Shown one piece after another: positions 23,359 through 28,373 of a stretch of 28,373 nucleotides of DNA (position 1 is the stretch's first letter; every line of letters starts with the position of its first letter). The translations under genes were made by a program, and so were the position numbers. The stretch comes from an uncultured Lachnospiraceae bacterium (lineage in GTDB: Bacteria > Bacillota > Clostridia > Lachnospirales > Lachnospiraceae), in the NCBI GenBank assembly GCA_910576815.1, contig CAJTKA010000043.1:1-28373 (forward strand). Direction: 5' to 3'. Under the pieces are notes generated by a model. That model made no database searches. It saw only the letters and a list, made by a program, of their open reading frames with translations, and was not told the origin of the DNA.

Positions 23359-24807
23359 ATGGATATTTTAGATATGACCGCATTACAGTTGTCTGCGGCA
23401 ATCAAAAAGGGTGTGACCACTGCAGTCGAAGCCACGGAGCAGATGCTTTCGCGGATCGACGCGCAGGATCAGACTTATAACTGTTATGTGACAGTGGACG
23501 CCGAAGGCGCGCTGGCGCAGGCGAAAGCGGTGCAGAAGCGGATCGAGGCGGGAGAGCTTACGGGTCCTCTGGCGGGGGTACCTGTGGCCATAAAGGATAA
23601 TCTCTGCACGGAGGGGCTGCGCACCACCTGTTCCTCTAAGATACTGCACAATTTTGTACCCACCTACACGGCGGAGGCGGTGAAAAATCTGCAAAGGGCG
23701 GGGGCGGTGATTCTTGGCAAGACCAATATGGATGAGTTTGCCATGGGCTCCACCACGGAGACCTCGGCTTATGGGGTGACGAGAAATCCCCATAACACGG
23801 AGCATGTGCCGGGCGGATCTTCCGGCGGTTCCGCGGCAGCAGTTGCGGCGAACGAATGCTTTTATGCCATCGGCTCCGATACGGGCGGTTCCATCAGGCA
23901 GCCTGCTTCCTACTGCGGCGTGGTGGGAATGAAACCAACTTATGGCACAGTGTCGCGTTACGGCCTGATTGCCTACGGTTCTTCTCTGGATCAGATCGGA
24001 CCGCTGACCAAGGATGTGGCAGACTGTGCGGCAGTGCTAGAGGTCTTGACCTCTCATGACGAAAAGGATTCGACCTCGATCGCGAGAAAGGACACGGATT
24101 TTACGGCCGCCCTTAAAGACGATGTGAAAGGGCTTCGCATCGGCATTCCGAACGACTATCTGGGAAAGGGGCTTGACGGGGAAGTGCGGGAGGCTGTCCT
24201 TCGCGCAGCGGATGTATTAAAAGAAATAGGCGCGGTGGTGGAGCATTTTGACCTGAGTCTGGCGGAATATGCCATTCCCGCTTACTATACCATTGCGGCG
24301 GCGGAGGCCAGCTCTAATCTGGAGCGCTTCGACGGCGTCAAGTACGGCTATCGCACCGAAGAATATGCGGGCCTTCATAACATGTACAAAAAATCCCGTT
24401 CCGAAGGCTTTGGCGAGGAGGTCAAGCGCCGTATCATGCTGGGTTCCTTCGTGCTAAGTTCCGGTTACTACGATGCTTACTATCTGAAAGCTTTAAAGGT
24501 AAAGGCATTGATCAAGAAAGCCTTCGATGATGCCTTCTCCAAATATGACGTGATTTTAGGGCCTGCGGCTCCTACGACCGCGCCGAAGCTGGGGGAGAGC
24601 CTGGCGGATCCGATTCAGATGTATCTGGGTGACATTTACACGATTGCTGTGAACCTGGCAGGGTTGCCCGGCATCTGCCTGCCCTGCGGAACGGACAGCA
24701 AAGGACTGCCCATCGGATTGCAGCTGATCGGGGATTGTTTTCAGGAGAAGAAGCTGATTCGTGCGGCTTACGGATATGAGAGCGTGAGAGGAGATTCTAA
24801 TGCCTGA
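23359..24807 (+). CDS. gatA: Asp/Glu-tRNA amidotransferase subunit A (amidase)
   Basis: This 482-residue amidase-signature subunit hydrolyses glutamine and channels ammonia to GatB. The catalytic triad is complete: Lys79 in VAIKDN, cis-Ser154 in GGSSGGS and nucleophile Ser178 in GSDTGGSIRQPAS, at the same positions as in well-studied GatA proteins. The start at 23359 is preferred because AAAGGA lies nine bases upstream and the protein then begins MDILDMTALQL, as in homologues. An ATG at 23341 overlapping the gatC stop would add six residues. gatC precedes and gatB follows, with a 73-base gap to gatB. Confidence 0.96.
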   Translation: MDILDMTALQLSAAIKKGVTTAVEATEQMLSRIDAQDQTYNCYVTVDAEGALAQAKAVQKRIEAGELTGPLAGVPVAIKDNLCTEGLRTTCSSKILHNFVPTYTAEAVKNLQRAGAVILGKTNMDEFAMGSTTETSAYGVTRNPHNTEHVPGGSSGGSAAAVAANECFYAIGSDTGGSIRQPASYCGVVGMKPTYGTVSRYGLIAYGSSLDQIGPLTKDVADCAAVLEVLTSHDEKDSTSIARKDTDFTAALKDDVKGLRIGIPNDYLGKGLDGEVREAVLRAADVLKEIGAVVEHFDLSLAEYAIPAYYTIAAAEASSNLERFDGVKYGYRTEEYAGLHNMYKKSRSEGFGEEVKRRIMLGSFVLSSGYYDAYYLKALKVKALIKKAFDDAFSKYDVILGPAAPTTAPKLGESLADPIQMYLGDIYTIAVNLAGLPGICLPCGTDSKGLPIGLQLIGDCFQEKKLIRAAYGYESVRGDSNA

Positions 24808-24880
24808 AGCAAAGAATTTCTAAGTCTTTCGCAGGAGAATGACTGATATGCAGCCATTCTCAGGGAAATGGAGGTTATTT

Positions 24881-26314
24881 ATGGAGAAACAATACGAAAC
24901 CGTCATCGGCCTGGAAGTCCACGTTGAGCTGGCCACGAAAACGAAGATATTCTGCGGTTGTTCCACTGCCTTCGGCGCAGCGCCCAACACACAGACCTGC
25001 CCGGTCTGTACGGGAATGCCGGGTTCCCTGCCTGTGCTGAATAAGCAGGTTTTGGAGTATGCCATCGCGGTAGGGCTTGCCACAAATTGTGACATCACCA
25101 GATACGCGAAATTTGATAGGAAAAATTATTTTTATCCCGATAATCCGCAAAATTATCAAATATCACAGCTCTATCTTCCCATTTGCCGAAACGGCGGGGT
25201 GGAGATCGAGACCGAGGCGGGCGGCAAAAAGAACGTAGGCATCCACGAGATCCATATGGAGGAGGATGCGGGCAAGCTTATCCATGACGAGTGGGAGGAT
25301 TGCTCGCTGGTGGACTACAACCGTTCCGGGGTACCCCTGATCGAGATCGTGTCGGAGCCTGATATGCGAAACGCCGAGGAAGTCATTGCCTATCTGGAGA
25401 CGCTGCGGCAGGTGATCCAGTATCTGGGTGCTTCCGACTGTAAATTGCAGGAAGGTTCCATGCGTGCGGACGTCAACCTTTCCGTCAGGGAAGTGGGGGC
25501 CGAAGCCTTTGGCACCAGAACGGAGATGAAAAACTTAAACAGCTTCCGTGCCATCACGCGCGCCATCGAAGGGGAGCGGGAACGGCAGATCGATCTGTTG
25601 GAAGCAGGGGAAAGCGTAGTGCAGGAGACCAGAAGGTGGGACGATGCCAAGGGGGAATCCTATGCCATGCGCAGCAAGGAGGACGCTCAGGATTACCGCT
25701 ATTTTCCCGATCCCGATCTTGTGCCGATCACGGTGAGCGACGAGATGCTGGCAAAAATCAAGGAGCAGCAGCCCGAATTTCGCCCTCAAAAGATGGCACG
25801 TTACAAAGCGGAATTTGACATTCCCGACTACGATATCGAGATCATTACGGGCGAAAAGCCTTTGGCTGATTTGTTTGAGGCGGCGGTAGCATTTGGCGCT
25901 GCGCCCAAAAAGGCTTCTAACTGGCTGATGGGAGAGACACTGCGGCTGATGAAAGAGCAGGAAGTGGACGCGGGAGACCTCCGGTTTTCTCCGGAAAACC
26001 TGGCAAAGCTGATTGCCCTGACGGAAAAGAAAGTGATCAACAGCTCCGTGGCCAAAGAGGTCTTTGAGGTAATGTTTGCCGAAAATGTGGATCCCGAACA
26101 GTACGTGGAGGAAAAGGGCTTAAAGACGGAAAACGACGAGGGCGCCCTCAAAAAAGTGCTGGAGGAAGTGATCGCGGCGAATCCGCAGTCTGTGGAAGAT
26201 TACCGAAACGGCAAGGAGAAGGCCATCGGGTTTCTGGTGGGGCAGACCATGAAGGCCATGAAAGGAAAGGCCGATCCCGCTGCGGTCAATCAAATGCTGC
26301 GGGAACTGTTATAA
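24881..26314 (+). CDS. gatB: Asp/Glu-tRNA amidotransferase subunit B
   Basis: This 477-residue kinase/transamidase subunit phosphorylates the misacylated aminoacyl-tRNA and transfers ammonia. Visible are ETVIGLEVHVEL, the zinc-binding cysteines 25, 27, 40 and 43 (FCGCS, TCPVC), NYFYPDNPQNYQISQ, and the C-terminal helical and YqeY-like tail with SVEDYRNGKEKAIGFLVGQTMKAMKGKADP. The start at 24881 has GGAGG at 24870-24874. A start at 24839 is disfavoured. The 3' end overlaps the convergent downstream gene by six bases, so transcription must stop within or beyond that gene. With aspS upstream, it most likely serves Asn-tRNA(Asn) synthesis, and Gln-tRNA(Gln) as well if GlnRS is absent. Confidence 0.96.
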   Translation: MEKQYETVIGLEVHVELATKTKIFCGCSTAFGAAPNTQTCPVCTGMPGSLPVLNKQVLEYAIAVGLATNCDITRYAKFDRKNYFYPDNPQNYQISQLYLPICRNGGVEIETEAGGKKNVGIHEIHMEEDAGKLIHDEWEDCSLVDYNRSGVPLIEIVSEPDMRNAEEVIAYLETLRQVIQYLGASDCKLQEGSMRADVNLSVREVGAEAFGTRTEMKNLNSFRAITRAIEGERERQIDLLEAGESVVQETRRWDDAKGESYAMRSKEDAQDYRYFPDPDLVPITVSDEMLAKIKEQQPEFRPQKMARYKAEFDIPDYDIEIITGEKPLADLFEAAVAFGAAPKKASNWLMGETLRLMKEQEVDAGDLRFSPENLAKLIALTEKKVINSSVAKEVFEVMFAENVDPEQYVEEKGLKTENDEGALKKVLEEVIAANPQSVEDYRNGKEKAIGFLVGQTMKAMKGKADPAAVNQMLRELL

Positions 26315-27136
26315 GATATCCAGGAAAGAAAGAAACTGTAATGCCAGGCTTGGATCTTCTGACGACAGCGGGATGCCGAGCACTGTCTCAGAAGGGTAGC
26401 CCTGAAAACTGTACTCTCCCTCCTGTAAATAGCGGTAAAAACCCGCGTCTGCCAGTTTATTTTCCGAGGCGGGGATGCGAATGCCCACAGGGATCGGTTT
26501 TTTCATGGCGGAGGGATCGCTGTGGTCGATGACTTTTGTATAGAAAGCCCTTTGTGCGGCCTCCATCTCCTCCAGCGAGGTGCCGGTATCTTCGTCGAAG
26601 GCGGCGGCGTCCGTGTAGTAGAGAAGGTCGGCATAGGGCGCAAGTTCCTCCTCGGTAAAAATTTGCGTAAGATCATAAAAGGTCTCCACGTGAGCGTAAT
26701 CCTCAAAGGTTTCTGTGTCGGCGATGATCACGTGAATGTCACCGGCGTGCATCATAGCCGCCATTTTCTGGCGGTTTGCCATCTCATACTGGGAACCGCC
26801 GGTAGAGGATTGGGTGATGGAGGTGTCGAAGCAGACCCGGTAGGTTTCCGAGTCGATTCCTGCATATTCCAGAAATTCGTTTTCCCATATGACATTAGTG
26901 TCATTACTGTCCAGACCGTTAAGAGCGTTAATAAGGACGGCGTAAAAAGCATAGGGTTTATTTTCCTGCATCTGACGGACAAAGCTGAACACAAATATGA
27001 CCGCGCAGATTATGACAAGGGTATGGATTTTGTAATAGTCCCAGAAATAAGAGAGCTTTTCCTTGGGACTCATGGTTGCAAAAGCCTTTTTCTGCTGTTC
27101 TCTGATCTCGTCGTGGACTGAATTTCCTATTGCCAT
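26309..27136 (-). CDS. Single-pass membrane protein of unknown function
   Basis: This 275-residue protein has a charged cytoplasmic N-terminus containing MSPKEKLSYFWDYYKIHTLVII, one transmembrane helix (about 38-54) and an extracytoplasmic domain of about 215 residues rich in Asp, Glu, Ala and aromatic residues. Segments such as MAAMMHAGDIHVIIADTETF and FYDLTQIFTEEELAPYADLL faintly recall the lobes of extracellular solute-binding proteins, but no family is recognised and no lipobox is present. The start at 27136 has GGAGA six bases upstream. The further upstream in-frame start at 27217 lacks a site. It is convergent with gatB with a six-base overlap of coding ends. An exact dispersed palindrome lies in the N-D-T-N-V-I codons. 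Confidence 0.75.
   Translation of the reverse strand: MAIGNSVHDEIREQQKKAFATMSPKEKLSYFWDYYKIHTLVIICAVIFVFSFVRQMQENKPYAFYAVLINALNGLDSNDTNVIWENEFLEYAGIDSETYRVCFDTSITQSSTGGSQYEMANRQKMAAMMHAGDIHVIIADTETFEDYAHVETFYDLTQIFTEEELAPYADLLYYTDAAAFDEDTGTSLEEMEAAQRAFYTKVIDHSDPSAMKKPIPVGIRIPASENKLADAGFYRYLQEGEYSFQGYPSETVLGIPLSSEDPSLALQFLSFLDIL
26890..26903. repeat. Dispersed palindrome TGACA-N4-TGTCA, copy 6
   Basis: The copy is TGACATTAGTGTCA, with A and T flanks extending the dyad to six bases per arm. On the coding (minus) strand it is in phase T-GAC-ACT-AAT-GTC-A. Confidence 0.6.
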
Positions 27137-27315
27137 AGTGATTCTCCGATTTTCTCCTGAATTTGTAAGGCCGCCAATTGCAAGGCAATCGCATAACCGA
27201 ATATAATTGGTATACAAACAGGATAAACCAGATCAGAAAGATATGTCAATGAAGATGAATGGAAGTTTGTGTAAATTTTTTATAAAGGGAATCTTTGCCG
27301 TCGGTGGTAAAAGTG

Positions 27316-27344
27316 TTTACAGACAGAGGGTTCAATGTTAGAAT
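27316..27344 (+). promoter_or_regulatory. Sigma-A-type promoter at the start of the right-end ORFs
   Basis: TTTACA (27316-27321) and TAGAAT (27339-27344) are 17 bases apart. The next coding frame starts 175 bases downstream. The interval (27345-27518) shows no clear gene or RNA element. Confidence 0.45.
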
Positions 27345-27518
27345 GGCTATATGGCACACGCGGCACGGTGGAAGCGCATTGCATGGAAAATTTAGGAGTT
27401 GGGTGGTATTGGCACTGCTATGGTGCGAAATTTGCGAGAAATTATAAAAAGTGATACGCTGTGTAGGTATGACAGGGAATATGATTGGACGTAAATTTAG
27501 AGAAGGTACAAATGATTT

Positions 27519-27785
27519 ATGCTGGATCGGGAACACTTTTTAAAAGTAAATAATTTGAAAGATGCTTTCGAAAGGTCGGAAATTGCAGAACTGGATGACA
27601 TGATTTCTACCTGTATGCAAATCGATAAAAAGCTGTTGGAGGAGTTGGGCGAGCAATTTAAGAAAGATCATTATGTTGATTGGAATAAGAGGCAGCATAA
27701 TGGTAAAGTTCCCATCATAGAAGGTCATGAAAAAGCTGATACAGAAAGTAGCGCTAAAGAAATATTGGAAAATAAACTGTTATGA
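27519..27785 (+). CDS. Hypothetical small protein
   Basis: This is an 88-residue, charged, soluble, mainly helical protein (FLKVNNLKDAFERSEIAELD, then DKKLLEELGEQFKKDHYVDW). There is no recognised family, signal peptide or membrane segment. AGAAGG lies 13 bases upstream, which is rather far. Base composition is AT-rich like the rest of the right end. It may be a small accessory gene or part of a decayed one. Confidence 0.4.
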   Translation: MLDREHFLKVNNLKDAFERSEIAELDDMISTCMQIDKKLLEELGEQFKKDHYVDWNKRQHNGKVPIIEGHEKADTESSAKEILENKLL

Positions 27786-27794
27786 TAATAATGG

Positions 27795-28076
27795 TTGAAT
27801 GTTTGCATTGGGAAAGGAATCCATTATGAAAATGCAGGAAAAGAGAAATCGACGGCCAGAACAAAAAAGCGAAGGGAAGCTTTGCTGCAAGAGGGTTTAG
27901 CCGGAATAACCGTTAGGGATACATTACCCAATACGTCATTTCCGTGGACGGGAGAAGCAGAGGCAATGTATTTCAAAAGTGCGCGGGATTTTCTGAAAAC
28001 TTCTTTGGCACATAATATTCTGTGTGATCATCAGGATATAGCGGATGATCACAGTTTCTTGAGGGGAAAAAGATGA
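27795..28076 (+). CDS. Hypothetical small protein, start uncertain
   Basis: This 93-codon frame opens with TTG. No ATG with a ribosome binding site is seen nearby, so the real start may be internal. The N-terminal third is Lys/Arg-rich and unconvincing. The C-terminal part (TSFPWTGEAEAMYFKSARDF and onward) looks more protein-like. Its TGA overlaps the ATG of the next short frame (ATGA at 28073-28076), which hints at translational coupling. No family is recognised, and it may be a remnant. Confidence 0.3.
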   Translation: MNVCIGKGIHYENAGKEKSTARTKKRREALLQEGLAGITVRDTLPNTSFPWTGEAEAMYFKSARDFLKTSLAHNILCDHQDIADDHSFLRGKR

Positions 28077-28362
28077 CTGAGAATTATGTTGAGTTGATTG
28101 AAGAAATAGGAGAAGGTGAATTTCTTACTCGATTTGCGGAACTGCAAAAACAAGTCAATGAATTTTGGAGGCTGCGGGCTATACTTCTTCGGCGGTAGAA
28201 GCGGATTGCGCGGAATGCAATGACCGGATATTGTACCATTTACTGCTAGATTATTATTCTGATATCCATCGTTTAAAACCTTTTCATGGCATTGAGTATA
28301 CAAAGTCTGATAAAAATAGAGGCTTCTGGCATGATGGTGGGTACTTGACCATGCCCAATTAA
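28073..28362 (+). pseudogene. Possible frameshifted small gene
   Basis: A frame from ATG 28073 runs 41 codons (MTENYVELIEEIGEGEFLTR onward) to TAG at 28196-28198. A second frame, open from TTG 28165 to 28362 (LEAAGYTSSAVEADCAECND to HDGGYLTMPN), overlaps it in a different phase. Joining them near 28163 would give about 96 residues, so a single frameshift is plausible. Alternatively they are two overlapping small genes, since TTTTGGAGG is present near the join. No family is recognised. Confidence 0.3.
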
Positions 28363-28373
28363 CAACTGCATAT

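Noticed and set aside
1..28373. CRISPR arrays, tRNA or rRNA genes, and phage or toxin-antitoxin modules
   Set aside because: No regularly spaced repeats, tRNA-like cloverleaf ends, rRNA segments or recognisable modules were seen on either strand.

Overview
The window looks like chromosomal DNA of a Clostridia-class Firmicute, most likely Lachnospiraceae. Supporting signs are AGGAGG-type ribosome binding sites, a short glutamine synthetase followed by an ANTAR regulator, diaminopimelate synthesis through DapL, an aspS-gatCAB operon behind a T-box, and DUF4143 and Uma2 family genes. The genus is not determined. No tRNA, rRNA, CRISPR array, phage module or intact transposase was seen.

Left part (1-5300). 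The first 50 bases may be the end of an insertion sequence that has cut off a minus-strand lipoprotein gene. Plus-strand genes follow for a membrane acyltransferase, a small membrane-anchored protein, a family 2 glycosyltransferase, histidinol-phosphate aminotransferase (hisC) and a small integral membrane protein. A 66-base imperfect palindrome contains the stop codon of the glycosyltransferase gene.

Middle (5377-15605). This part holds a membrane-anchored GH20 hexosaminidase, a promoter-bearing DUF4143 ATPase of lower GC, a methyltransferase next to hslO (Hsp33), and a 750-base AT-rich gap with repeats and hairpins. Then come glutamine-dependent NAD synthetase (nadE), a Uma2 family protein with its own promoter and leader hairpin, paired hairpins between convergent genes, and a membrane-anchored protein with an FMN-binding-like fold that lacks the flavin-attachment motif.

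Nitrogen and lysine block (15700-20800). glnA has a clear promoter and a leader hairpin and is followed by an ANTAR regulator whose receiver has Asn where the phosphorylated Asp should be. This suggests control by RNA antitermination. dapF and dapL encode consecutive steps of meso-diaminopimelate synthesis. A histidine phosphatase follows.

Translation block (20820-26314). A promoter, a structured RNA region of uncertain identity (6S RNA or T-box stem I) and a clear T-box antiterminator/terminator precede aspS, gatC, gatA and gatB. The arrangement and the AspRS residues fit a non-discriminating AspRS that works with GatCAB to make Asn-tRNA(Asn).

Right end (26309-28373). A minus-strand membrane protein is followed by an AT-rich stretch with small, partly broken reading frames.

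The most unexpected observation is a dispersed palindrome, TGACA-N4-TGTCA. It occurs six times exactly, plus several near matches, where about 0.03 copies are expected by chance. Five of the six exact copies lie inside genes in the same codon phase.
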